A stretch of 40,750 nucleotides of DNA from Chitinophagaceae bacterium (GTDB lineage Bacteria > Bacteroidota > Bacteroidia > Chitinophagales > Chitinophagaceae). The notes under the pieces were generated by a model. The model did no database searches, was not told the DNA's origin, and was given only the letters and a program-made list of their open reading frames with translations. The first letter of the stretch is position 1. Each line of letters begins with the position of its first letter. The translations under genes were made by a program, and so were the position numbers. The DNA lies in assembly GCA_013140985.1 (NCBI GenBank), contig JABFRU010000033.1:1-40750 (forward strand). The letters run 5' to 3'. Positions 26,248-34,285 of the stretch are shown here, piece after piece.

Positions 26248-27177
26248 ATGAAAGCCCGGATTCTCTCATTAACCGCACTCATTTTCTCTTTAAGTTTTTT
26301 GATCGTATCCTGTCAAAAAGATGCCAGCGATGATCAAACCGATTATTCAGCTGAAACAGCTACGCATTCCGATGATGATTCCCGTTTTGCCGATGAGTCA
26401 GATGCAGCCTCTGATGATGTTCTCGGCCAGTTGGAATTCAATATTGGTTTCAGTGGCCGCGGCGGACAAGTGCAAACTATTTGCGATGCTACTGTGGTTG
26501 TTGATACATTGAGCAATCCCCGCACTATCACTATTACTTTTAATGGTACTCCTTGTTTACCCGGTCGTACCCGTACAGGTGTTATCGTTGTATCAATGGC
26601 ACAGAACATCCGCTGGAGAGATGCCGGTGCCGTTATTAATGTAACGTTCCAGAACTTCAGGATCACAAGAACCAGGGATAATAAGAGTATCACTTTTAAC
26701 GGTACCCAGGCCTATACCAATGTAAGTGGTGGTTTACTTATCAACCTGCCGACATTAAATACGATCACTCATACTATCACCAGCAATAACATGTCCATTA
26801 CATTTGATAATGGCAGCCAGCGTACATGGAGTGTAGCAAGAAGAAGAGTGTTCACTTATAATAATGGCGTGGTAGTTACCGTTACCGGCATGCATTCACA
26901 AGGCGGAATTACCGGTATTGCTGAATGGGGTACTAACCGTTTTGGCCGCAATTTCACAACTGCTATTACGCAGCCGGTTGTAAGACGCCAGGATTGCAGC
27001 TTCAGGGTTGGCAGTGGGAAAGTTACACATACCACGCCTGCATTCACAGCTTCTGCAACTTTCGGTTTGGATGCAACAGGTAATCCAACAGGATGTCCCG
27101 GTGCGAATCCTTATTACCTGAAAGCAGAGTGGACCCGTCCTAATGGAACTACCTATTCAACATTGATACCTTATTAA
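26248..27177 (+). CDS. Lipoprotein of unknown function
   Basis: 309 residues from the ATG at 26248. The frame extends to 26209, but the later ATG gives a proper lipoprotein signal ending IVSC (Cys22). The first 40 residues after the Cys are rich in Asp and Ser (QKDASDDQTDY), an acidic stretch like the Bacteroidota surface-lipoprotein export signal. The remainder is beta-rich with many Thr and Asn (ITITFNGTPCLPGRTRTG, ITFDNGSQRTW), suggesting a beta-sandwich or beta-prism. Four Cys in the mature part could form disulfides. No known family. A strong terminator follows. Confidence 0.7.
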   Translation: MKARILSLTALIFSLSFLIVSCQKDASDDQTDYSAETATHSDDDSRFADESDAASDDVLGQLEFNIGFSGRGGQVQTICDATVVVDTLSNPRTITITFNGTPCLPGRTRTGVIVVSMAQNIRWRDAGAVINVTFQNFRITRTRDNKSITFNGTQAYTNVSGGLLINLPTLNTITHTITSNNMSITFDNGSQRTWSVARRRVFTYNNGVVVTVTGMHSQGGITGIAEWGTNRFGRNFTTAITQPVVRRQDCSFRVGSGKVTHTTPAFTASATFGLDATGNPTGCPGANPYYLKAEWTRPNGTTYSTLIPY

Positions 27178-27209
27178 AAATTAAAGCGATTTACATTTTA
27201 TGTATAGTG

Positions 27210-27244
27210 AACCGTCTCGCCTTAGGCGAGACGGTTTGTTTTTT
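27210..27244 (+). terminator. Rho-independent terminator
   Basis: Perfect 12-bp stem AACCGTCTCGCC (27210-27221) with its complement at 27225-27236 and a TTA loop, then TGTTTTTT. It isolates hutI from the lipoprotein gene. Confidence 0.93.
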
Positions 27245-27278
27245 ATGGCACTTGGATATTTACAAGTAAATTAGCGGC

Positions 27279-28511
27279 ATGTCTTCTGTTATTATTGAAA
27301 ACATCAAACTGCTTGTAAATACAAGAGAAGAAAGCAAACTGCTTAGAAGAAAAGAATTGGCCCATCTTCCCTGCATTGAAAATGCTTATATCATTGTTGA
27401 AGACGGTATCATTGCTGAGTACGGCCCGATGGCTGCATTGAAGAAGACAGATACCAACAGTATTGATGCTTCCGGTCAATACATACTTCCCTGCTGGTGC
27501 GATTCGCATACACATTTGGTTTTTGCAGCTTACCGTGAAGAAGAATTTGTTGATAAGATAAAGGGATTGAGTTATGCAGAGATAGCAGCAAAAGGCGGAG
27601 GCATACTTAATTCTGCTAAAAAACTAAATGAAACGTCGGAAGCAGAATTATTGCGAATCGCTATGATCCGTTTGAATGAAGTGATGCGTTCAGGAACCGG
27701 CGCTATAGAAATAAAAAGTGGCTATGGACTTTCAGTGGAAGGAGAATTGAAAATGCTTCGGGTCATCAAAAAATTAAAAGAACTGTCACCTATTCCAATT
27801 AAAGCAACATTTCTTGGTGCACACACTTATCCGGTTGAATATAAAGAGAACCATCAGGGATATATTGATTGTATTATTAATGAAATGATGCCGGTGATCG
27901 CCAAAGAAAAATTAGCCGATTATATTGATGTGTTTTGTGAAACAGGATTTTTTTCGTCGGACGAAACAGAAACGATCTGCAAGGCAGGAATGAGTTATGG
28001 ATTGAAACCAAAGATACATGCGAACCAATTGAATTTATCCGGAGGCGTGGAAACAGGCGTTCAACTCGGGGCTTTATCCGTTGATCATTTGGAAACGATG
28101 AATGATGCAGCTATTCAAACGCTGGCTGGTTCAAATACCATTGGAACGTTATTACCCACAGCTGCTTTCTTTTTACGAATGCCTTTTCAACCAGCAAGGC
28201 AATTGATCGATGCCGGCTGTGCCATTGCATTGGCCAGCGATTTTAACCCCGGTTCATCCCCGTCAGGTAATATGAACCTGGTTGTTGCCATGAGTTGTAT
28301 TCAAATGAAAATGCTTCCGGAAGAAGCGATCAATGCGGCGACCCTCAATGGCGCTTATGCAATGGAACTCCAGGATGAAGTAGGAAGTATTACCGTTGGT
28401 AAAAAAGCCAATCTTATAGTAACCAAACAAATTCCTTCACTGGCTTACCTGCCTTATGCTTTTGGATCGAATTGTATTGACAAAGTGATGATATCCGGAG
28501 AGTGGATCTAA
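27279..28511 (+). CDS. hutI: Imidazolonepropionase
   Basis: 410 residues, the normal length. It hydrolyses 4-imidazolone-5-propanoate to N-formimino-L-glutamate in histidine breakdown. Amidohydrolase metal ligands are visible: His77 and His79 in CDSHTHLVF, His247 in KIHANQL, and Asp321 in ASDFNPGSSPSGNM. His182 lies in FLGAHTYP. No hutH, hutU or hutG genes are in the window. The gene is followed directly by a 94-base heptamer element and then shikimate genes in the same orientation, an unusual neighbour. A terminator upstream indicates its own promoter in 27245-27278, which I cannot pinpoint. Confidence 0.95.
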   Translation: MSSVIIENIKLLVNTREESKLLRRKELAHLPCIENAYIIVEDGIIAEYGPMAALKKTDTNSIDASGQYILPCWCDSHTHLVFAAYREEEFVDKIKGLSYAEIAAKGGGILNSAKKLNETSEAELLRIAMIRLNEVMRSGTGAIEIKSGYGLSVEGELKMLRVIKKLKELSPIPIKATFLGAHTYPVEYKENHQGYIDCIINEMMPVIAKEKLADYIDVFCETGFFSSDETETICKAGMSYGLKPKIHANQLNLSGGVETGVQLGALSVDHLETMNDAAIQTLAGSNTIGTLLPTAAFFLRMPFQPARQLIDAGCAIALASDFNPGSSPSGNMNLVVAMSCIQMKMLPEEAINAATLNGAYAMELQDEVGSITVGKKANLIVTKQIPSLAYLPYAFGSNCIDKVMISGEWI

Positions 28512-28605
28512 ATTATTTACGAATGATGATTTTGGATTTACGATTTGTTTAAGTACGGTATTGTATGCAGAAATCGTAAATCGTAATTCGTATTTCGTAA
28601 TTTGC
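28512..28605. repeat. Inverted heptamer array, element B (5+5 units, 24-base centre)
   Basis: Five 7-base units (28512-28546: ATTATTT, ACGAATG, ATGATTT, TGGATTT, ACGATTT), a 24-base centre (28547-28570), and five inverted 7-base units (28571-28605: AAATCGT twice, AATTCGT, ATTTCGT, AATTTGC). GATTTACGATTT (28535-28546) pairs perfectly with AAATCGTAAATC (28571-28582). The element starts at the base after the hutI stop codon and ends at the base before the ATG of the next gene, filling the gap exactly. Confidence 0.8.
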
Positions 28606-29697
28606 ATGATGCAATCAACAGAGCAAGAAATAAATGAAGTGACGCAAGTTGCATGGAATAAGCGACCATTGATAATTAGCGGACCCTGCAGCGCAGAAAC
28701 AGAAGAGCAGATGCTGGCAACAGCACAACGTTTAGCTGCTATTAATAAAGTTGATGTATTAAGAGCCGGTATCTGGAAACCGAGAACCAAGCCCGGTATG
28801 TTTGAAGGCGTAGGTGCAAAAGGATTGCCCTGGCTGCAACAGGCAAAAAAAATAACCGGTCTGCCGACAACAGTGGAAGTAGCAACGGCCAAACAAGTGC
28901 AGGATGCATTGACCTTTGATGTTGACATTTTATGGATCGGTGCAAGAACAACAGTGAACCCTTTTAGTGTGCAGGAAGTTGCCGATGCATTGCGGGGAGT
29001 GAATGTGCCGGTGCTCATCAAAAACCCGATCAATCCTGATCTTGAATTGTGGGGTGGCGCTGTGGAAAGAGTGGCGAGGGCAGGTGTAAAACAAATTGGT
29101 TTGATCCACCGGGGATTTTCTTCTTATGGAAATACTGAATACCGCAATGCGCCTATGTGGCACCTGGCTATTGAAATGAAATTGAAATATCCCGGTATGC
29201 TTTTTATTAATGATCCATCGCATATCTGCGGACGCAGGGATATTTTGCTCGATACAATGCAGAAAGCCATTGATCTTGATTATGACGGACTGATGATTGA
29301 AAGTCATATCGACCCGGATAATGCATGGAGTGATGCAAATCAACAAGTAACACCGGAAGTTTTAAAAGAAATGCTGGATACGATCATCTGGAGAAAAGAA
29401 GATATCAATTCAGACGAATTTCATGCGGCATTGGAGAAATTACGCCAGCAGATCAATCAACTGGATGATGAACTTATGCAGATACTCGGTCAGCGGATGA
29501 GGATCGCTGAACAAATCGGTAAGTATAAGAAGGAAAATAATATTACGATCCTGCAAACCAACCGCTGGAACGAGATCATTGAAAGGGCTACGCAAAAAGG
29601 TGATAAGATCGGGCTGAGTAAGGAATTCATCACTAAATATTTTGATGCTGTGCACATGGAAAGTATCAATCACCAGAAGAAGATAATGGATAGCTAA
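28606..29697 (+). CDS. aroG: Bifunctional DAHP synthase / chorismate mutase
   Basis: 363 residues from the ATG at 28606; a second ATG follows at once. An in-frame TTG at 28561 lies inside the repeat and is rejected. The N-terminal 265 or so residues are a KDO8P-synthase-like (type I beta) DAHP synthase with SGPCSAET and RAGIWKPRTKPGMFEGVG. It condenses phosphoenolpyruvate and erythrose-4-phosphate. The C-terminal 90 residues (KLRQQINQLDDELMQILGQR, then IGKYKKEN) are an AroQ-type chorismate mutase making prephenate. In related fusions the mutase domain can also give feedback control. No Shine-Dalgarno is present because the repeat abuts the start. The symbol aroG is a convenience; such fusions carry various names. 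Confidence 0.92.
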   Translation: MMQSTEQEINEVTQVAWNKRPLIISGPCSAETEEQMLATAQRLAAINKVDVLRAGIWKPRTKPGMFEGVGAKGLPWLQQAKKITGLPTTVEVATAKQVQDALTFDVDILWIGARTTVNPFSVQEVADALRGVNVPVLIKNPINPDLELWGGAVERVARAGVKQIGLIHRGFSSYGNTEYRNAPMWHLAIEMKLKYPGMLFINDPSHICGRRDILLDTMQKAIDLDYDGLMIESHIDPDNAWSDANQQVTPEVLKEMLDTIIWRKEDINSDEFHAALEKLRQQINQLDDELMQILGQRMRIAEQIGKYKKENNITILQTNRWNEIIERATQKGDKIGLSKEFITKYFDAVHMESINHQKKIMDS

Positions 29698-29732
29698 AAC
29701 CCCGTGAGCGGTCGCAGACCCTGATGGCGGTT
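29697..29732 (+). repeat. Dispersed 36-base dyad, copy 2
   Basis: AAACCCCGTGAGCGG ... CCCTGATGGCGGTT matches the element at 21631-21666 at 30 of 36 positions. Unlike copy 1 it has no T-tail, and it lies between two pathway genes, overlapping the last base of the upstream stop codon and ending 13 bases before the aroB ATG. Confidence 0.75.
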
Positions 29733-29745
29733 CCAATAAATACTA

Positions 29746-30765
29746 ATGAAGAAACTAACGTATAAATTTTCCAATTCGTCAACAGATATCTACCTGGCTT
29801 ATGGCATCAGTCATTTGAAAAAAATAACTGATCCTTCTTCCACTATATTGATAACAGACCGGAATGTTTATAATGCCCATGCAAAAAGATTCAAAGACTG
29901 GGATACGATCATTTTAAAACCGGGAGAAGAATTCAAAGTGCAGGCGACTGTTGATGCAGTAATTGAAAAGCTCATTGAAATGGAAGCCGACCGGGAAACA
30001 ACATTAGTTGGCATTGGCGGTGGTGTGATCACTGACATTACCGGTTATGTGGCTTCTGTTTATATGCGGGGAATACGATTTGGTTTTTTACCTACTTCAG
30101 TATTGGGTTTAGTAGATGCTTCTATTGGTGGTAAAAATGGAATTGATGCAGGTGTATATAAAAATATGGTAGGAGTTATCCGGCAACCTGCATTCATTTT
30201 ACATGATATGATCTTCCTGAATTCACTGCCACAGGAAGAATGGGAAAATGGTTTTGCAGAAGTGATCAAACATGCCTGTATAAAAGATTCGGCGATGTTC
30301 AACGAACTGGAGACAAATTCTTTGAAGACATACCAGTCAAAACAAAAATCAATTTGTGAATTAGTTCAGAAGAATGCTATTCTCAAAACCAAAGTGGTGC
30401 AGAAAGATGAATTTGAGAAAGGAGAAAGGCGGTTGTTGAATTTCGGTCACACAGTAGGTCATGCATTGGAAACACAATATGAGTTGTTGCACGGACAAGC
30501 TATTGCTATTGGTATAACCTATGCCTGTCATATTTCAGAGCAATTGACAGGATTCAAGCAAACAGAAAGAGTAGTTGGTCTTTTAGAAAGATACAATCTT
30601 CCCACTTATGCTTCTTTTGATAAGCAAAAAGTTTTTGATGTATTGAAGATGGATAAGAAGCGGGAAAGAAAAGAAATGAATTATGTGTTGCTGGAAAGAA
30701 TAGGAAAGGGAGTGGTGAAAAAAATTCCGCTTAAACAATTGGAGAAGTTCATTCAATATCTATAA
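29746..30765 (+). CDS. aroB: 3-dehydroquinate synthase
   Basis: 339 residues. It converts DAHP to 3-dehydroquinate, using NAD and a divalent metal. Visible motifs: the NAD-binding GIGGGVITDITGYVAS (89-104), the FLPTSVLGLVDASIGGKNGID block (114-134), and metal ligands Glu172 (AEVIKH), His235 (NFGHTVGHALE) and His249. It is slightly shorter than the typical 350-360. It lies between the DAHP synthase gene and aroA; the aroA GTG follows after 3 bases, so the two are probably translationally coupled. Confidence 0.95.
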   Translation: MKKLTYKFSNSSTDIYLAYGISHLKKITDPSSTILITDRNVYNAHAKRFKDWDTIILKPGEEFKVQATVDAVIEKLIEMEADRETTLVGIGGGVITDITGYVASVYMRGIRFGFLPTSVLGLVDASIGGKNGIDAGVYKNMVGVIRQPAFILHDMIFLNSLPQEEWENGFAEVIKHACIKDSAMFNELETNSLKTYQSKQKSICELVQKNAILKTKVVQKDEFEKGERRLLNFGHTVGHALETQYELLHGQAIAIGITYACHISEQLTGFKQTERVVGLLERYNLPTYASFDKQKVFDVLKMDKKRERKEMNYVLLERIGKGVVKKIPLKQLEKFIQYL

Positions 30766-30768
30766 TTA

Positions 30769-32082
30769 GTGAAAGTAACCATACATCCATCACAATTAAA
30801 AGGAAATGTGCAGGTCCCGCCATCCAAAAGCTATACACAACGGGCATTGGCAGCTGCTTTATTGAGGAAAGGCGAAACGATCATTTATAATGCAGGAAAA
30901 AGTAATGATGATCTTGCTGCTTTACATATCATCCGGCAGCTCGGGGCAAAAATTTCTGAGCAGGACGATGGAATTAAGATCGTCAGTAATGGTGATGTAA
31001 GAATAGAAGGTGATGCCGAAATAAATTTCGGAGAAAGTGGCCTGGGAGCAAGGATGTTTACACCCATTATTTCATTGTCAGGACAAAAAGTTGTTCTGAA
31101 TGGGGAGGGAAGTCTTTTAAAAAGACCCATGTCTTTTTTTGAAGAAGTGCTGCCGGAATTTGGAATAAGGGTTAAGACAGAAAATGGTAAATTACCAATA
31201 ACGATCCGCGGGAAATTTAATGCAAAGAAAGCGGTTGTTGATAGCAGATTGGTGAAGTCTGGCCCGGGTGCTAAAATGATCATTGATGGATCGTTAAGTT
31301 CTCAGTTTCTCACAGGCTTATTGTTTGCATTGAGTAAATCACCGGAGCCGGTAGTGATATCAGTAAAGAATCTTGTCAGCGCTAATTATATTGATATTAC
31401 AATAAAAGTACTTGAGCAGTTTGGTCTTGCTTCAGTTTCTAATACTTTTAGATACGAACGATTGGTGATACAAAGCAAACAACCTGTACCAGGAGTGCTT
31501 GAGTACACTGTAGAAAATGATTGGAGCAGTGCGGCCTTCTTGTTAGTAGCCGGGGCAATAGCAGGCCCGATAACAATAAGAGGTCTGGACCTGAATTCTG
31601 TGCAGGCGGATAAAGCGATCATTGATGTATTAATATCAGTGAATGCCGGTATTGCTATCGAAGCAAAAGGGATAAAAATTCATCCATCACCGATGAAAGC
31701 TTTTGATTTTGATGCAACAAATTGTCCTGATCTTTTTCCTCCGCTGGTTGTGTTGGCTGCATATTGTGACGGCCGATCACATATTAAAGGTGTAAATCGT
31801 TTAGCACATAAAGAAAGCAACAGGGCCATTGCATTACAGAAGGAATTTGGAAAAATGGGAGTGAAGATCGAATTGAATGATGATATAATGATCATCCATG
31901 GTGGTAAGGGAGTGAAAGGAGCTACTGTTCATTCCAGTTATGATCATCGTATTGCTATGGCTTGTGCCGTGGCGGCATTAAAAGCAGAAGGAACAACCAC
32001 TATTGAAGAAGCGGGAGCGATCAAAAAATCTTATCCTGGTTTTTATAATGATTTGAAAAGCCTCGGTGCTGATGTATCTTAG
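30769..32082 (+). CDS. aroA: 3-phosphoshikimate 1-carboxyvinyltransferase (EPSP synthase)
   Basis: 437 residues, with a GTG start 3 bases after the aroB stop. It transfers the enolpyruvyl group of PEP to shikimate-3-phosphate. Conserved: Lys20 in PPSKSYTQR, Arg95, KESNR (for the usual KETDR), and DHRIAMA near the C-terminus. The PEP loop differs from E. coli NAGTAMRP: it reads ESGLGARM (89-96), so the Thr97 equivalent is Leu92 and the Pro101 equivalent is Met96. Changes at these two positions are known to lower glyphosate binding in other EPSP synthases; whether this holds here is inference. The catalytic residues look intact, so I expect an active enzyme. Confidence 0.93.
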   Translation: MKVTIHPSQLKGNVQVPPSKSYTQRALAAALLRKGETIIYNAGKSNDDLAALHIIRQLGAKISEQDDGIKIVSNGDVRIEGDAEINFGESGLGARMFTPIISLSGQKVVLNGEGSLLKRPMSFFEEVLPEFGIRVKTENGKLPITIRGKFNAKKAVVDSRLVKSGPGAKMIIDGSLSSQFLTGLLFALSKSPEPVVISVKNLVSANYIDITIKVLEQFGLASVSNTFRYERLVIQSKQPVPGVLEYTVENDWSSAAFLLVAGAIAGPITIRGLDLNSVQADKAIIDVLISVNAGIAIEAKGIKIHPSPMKAFDFDATNCPDLFPPLVVLAAYCDGRSHIKGVNRLAHKESNRAIALQKEFGKMGVKIELNDDIMIIHGGKGVKGATVHSSYDHRIAMACAVAALKAEGTTTIEEAGAIKKSYPGFYNDLKSLGADVS

Positions 32083-32083
32083 C

Positions 32084-32159
32084 AGAAGCTAGTAGCCAGT
32101 AGTAAGCAGCGAGTAGGGGAGCCTTCCTGCTAGCTATTCCCTACTCGCCGTTTCCAAGT
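32084..32159. repeat. Inverted heptamer array, element C (5+5 units, 6-base centre)
   Basis: Five 7-base units (32084-32118: AGAAGCT, AGTAGCC, AGTAGTA, AGCAGCG, AGTAGGG), a 6-base centre GAGCCT, and five inverted units (32125-32159: TCCTGCT, AGCTATT, CCCTACT, CGCCGTT, TCCAAGT). The last two are degenerate. GCGAGTAGGG (32109-32118) pairs perfectly with CCCTACTCGC (32139-32148). It begins one base after the aroA stop codon and ends 20 bases before the aroC ATG. Confidence 0.75.
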
Positions 32160-32179
32160 AGCTCAAACCTAAAAACAAT

Positions 32180-33172
32180 ATGAACTCATTCGGCCGCATA
32201 TTCCGCATTTCCATTTTTGGTGAATCGCATGGCGAATCAGCAGGGATCGTCATTGACGGATGTCCTGCGGGTTTATCAGTAACAGTAAATGATTTTTTAC
32301 CTGACCTGGAAAAAAGAAAAGGTGGCATACAAAAAGGGACCACACCGAGACAGGAAGAAGATATTCCCATTTTTAAAAGTGGTTTGTTCAATGACAAAAC
32401 AACCGGTGCACCGATCACTATTTTATTTGAGAATAAAAATGTAAGAAGCAGTGATTATGAAAAGCAGAAAGCCATACCAAGGCCAGGCCATGCTGATTTT
32501 GTAGCAAGAAAAAAATTTGGCGGGTTCGAAGATTTTCGGGGCAGCGGACATTTTAGCGGAAGATTGACAGTGGCATTGGTGGCGGCGGGAGTTATTGCGA
32601 AGAAGTTATTGAAGGAGGTTAAGGTTGAGGCTAAGATTTTAGAGATTGGTGGCGAAAGTGATTTGGATAAAGGCCTGCAAAAAGCAATTGATGCAAAAGA
32701 TTCTATCGGTGGTATCATTGAATGCCGGGTAAATGGATTACCAGCTGGTCTGGGAGAACCTTTCTTTGATTCAGCAGAATCATTGCTCAGTCATATTGTA
32801 TTTGCTATTCCAGCTGTTCGTGGTATTGAATTCGGAACTGGTTTTATTGCAGCAAAAATGTTCGGCAGCAAACATAATGATGCTATTGAGAATATGGAGG
32901 GCAAAACAAGAACCAATCATGCCGGCGGAATTGTTGGTGGATTAACGAATGGAAACGAATTGGTATTCCGTATCGCTGTCAAACCTGCTTCTTCCACACC
33001 CAAAGAACAAACAACACTGAACTGGGAAACAGAAAAAGTGGAAACCGTTTCTGTAAAAGGCCGTCATGATCTTTGTATTGCATTAAGAGTACCTGTAATT
33101 TTGGAAGCAGTAACAGCTATTGTGCTTGCCGATCTTTTATTATTGGAACAAAAAATAAAAAGAGTTTTATAA
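32180..33172 (+). CDS. aroC: Chorismate synthase
   Basis: 330 residues, somewhat shorter than the usual 350-390. It makes chorismate from EPSP with reduced FMN. Signatures: FGESHGESAGIVIDGCPAG (14-32, His17), RPGHADFVARKKFGG followed by DFRGSGHFSGR, the NHAGGIVGGLTNGNELVFRI block, and the C-terminal RHDLCIALRVPVILEAVTA. The second signature is RGSGHFSGR rather than the common RGGGRSSAR, a variant I associate with Bacteroidota; it keeps the two Arg. The stop overlaps the start of the DUF952 gene (TAATG). Confidence 0.95.
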   Translation: MNSFGRIFRISIFGESHGESAGIVIDGCPAGLSVTVNDFLPDLEKRKGGIQKGTTPRQEEDIPIFKSGLFNDKTTGAPITILFENKNVRSSDYEKQKAIPRPGHADFVARKKFGGFEDFRGSGHFSGRLTVALVAAGVIAKKLLKEVKVEAKILEIGGESDLDKGLQKAIDAKDSIGGIIECRVNGLPAGLGEPFFDSAESLLSHIVFAIPAVRGIEFGTGFIAAKMFGSKHNDAIENMEGKTRTNHAGGIVGGLTNGNELVFRIAVKPASSTPKEQTTLNWETEKVETVSVKGRHDLCIALRVPVILEAVTAIVLADLLLLEQKIKRVL

Positions 33173-33474
33173 TGCCGGTCATTTATCATATTGCTTTTGC
33201 CAATGCCTGGGCGGAAGCCAAACAAAAAGGTTCTTATGAACATCCTACTTTAAAAAGCGAAGGTTTTATTCATTGCTCATTGGACAACCAGGTGGCGGGT
33301 GTATTGGAAAGGTATTTCCAGGGAGAGAAGAATTTAGTGAAACTGGTGATCGATACAGATAAGCTGACCAGTAAATTTATTTTCGACTGGTCGCAATCCA
33401 CAGCTGACACTTATCCGCACATTTATGGGCCTATCAATATTGATGCGGTCATAGATGTTTTGCCGATCAATTAA
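33172..33474 (+). CDS. DUF952 family protein
   Basis: 100 residues from the ATG at 33172. The frame is open further upstream inside aroC, but the family starts MPVIYHIAFANAWAEA. The motifs SEGFIHCSLDNQVAGVLERYF and PHIYGPIN are typical of DUF952, a small fold related to ADP-ribosyltransferase-like proteins with no settled function. Translational coupling to aroC through TAATG suggests co-expression but not necessarily a shared role. Its last 4 bases overlap the end of the convergent dipeptidase gene. Confidence 0.88.
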   Translation: MPVIYHIAFANAWAEAKQKGSYEHPTLKSEGFIHCSLDNQVAGVLERYFQGEKNLVKLVIDTDKLTSKFIFDWSQSTADTYPHIYGPINIDAVIDVLPIN

Positions 33475-34202
33475 TTCAAAGGTTTGCTCAACTTTTTAAA
33501 ATCAATATCCAGTATCTCATATTTATCACTGCCCGGTAAAAAATAATGCCACCATTCTGATTCAAATAATTTGAAACCATGTTTCTCCATGGTTGATTTT
33601 AATAGCTGGCGATTTTGTAAAACTTCTTCCGGCAGTTTGGTAAAACTATGATGAGCTGTGTCGGAGAAATTATCAAAGCCGGTTCCCATATTCAATTCCT
33701 TTCCTGTTTTCACGTTAATAATGGTCAGATCAATGGCAAGCCCCCTGTTGTGACCGCTGCCTTTGGATGGATTGGCTACATATCTTTCGTCTTTGACCAG
33801 CTCCCAGAATTTTACGGTTACAGAAAAAGGGCGATAAGCATCGAATACTTTTATCCCATAACCCATCGCATTCAATTCCTCCTGCACTTTTTTTAATGCA
33901 TTAGCTGCCGGCAAGCGCATATAGGTTTGATTAGTTCCTGCGGGATACATCAAACGTTTCATAAAGTTATTGGTGGTAGCATAGCGCAGATCGTAAACAA
34001 TTCCCGGTATCACACTTTTCAACTCCACCATTTTTTTCAACGAATCTTTCTTAACCTGTTTTTTGTAATCATCCCAGTTGCTGGTAACCGGTGGCCTAGT
34101 ATAACTACTATCCTGCGCAGCTATCTTTAACAACAGCAATGTTGAAAAAATAAACAGCAGGAACTCTTTAAAGTAGAAACGAAATGTTATTTTAGTAATC
34201 AT
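33471..34202 (-). CDS. ddpX: D-alanyl-D-alanine dipeptidase, VanX-like (M15D), exported
   Basis: 243 residues, signal peptide 1-29 (ending KIAAQ). Zinc site: His151 and Asp158 in GSGHNRGLAIDLT, and His219 in ESEWWHY with catalytic Glu216. Arg124 in DAYRP is the VanX transition-state Arg. It should cut D-Ala-D-Ala dipeptide, or a related D-amino-acid peptide, in the periplasm. Unlike the cytoplasmic VanX of resistance clusters it is exported, and no vanH/vanA genes are nearby, so salvage or cell-wall turnover is more likely than vancomycin resistance. It diverges from an L,D-transpeptidase gene with 83 bases between the starts. Confidence 0.9.
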   Translation of the reverse strand: MITKITFRFYFKEFLLFIFSTLLLLKIAAQDSSYTRPPVTSNWDDYKKQVKKDSLKKMVELKSVIPGIVYDLRYATTNNFMKRLMYPAGTNQTYMRLPAANALKKVQEELNAMGYGIKVFDAYRPFSVTVKFWELVKDERYVANPSKGSGHNRGLAIDLTIINVKTGKELNMGTGFDNFSDTAHHSFTKLPEEVLQNRQLLKSTMEKHGFKLFESEWWHYFLPGSDKYEILDIDFKKLSKPLN

Positions 34203-34285
34203 AACCGGCGCTTGTCAATTTAAGACAAAATCCGGATATGTTTTTTGCCTGCCCCGCCCAACGCGGTGGCTACCACACACTGCTT

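Noticed and set aside
28561-28605. TTG start adding 15 residues to the DAHP synthase-chorismate mutase
   Set aside because: The added residues are encoded by the repeat centre and right arm and do not belong to the family; the ATG at 28606 is better.
28437-29033. A 198-codon minus-strand open frame opposite the end of hutI and the DAHP synthase gene
   Set aside because: It overlaps two certain genes and the heptamer repeat, and its composition is that of a shadow frame.
33471-34202. Vancomycin-resistance gene vanX
   Set aside because: The protein is exported and no vanH, vanA or vanRS genes are near; the neighbour is an L,D-transpeptidase.
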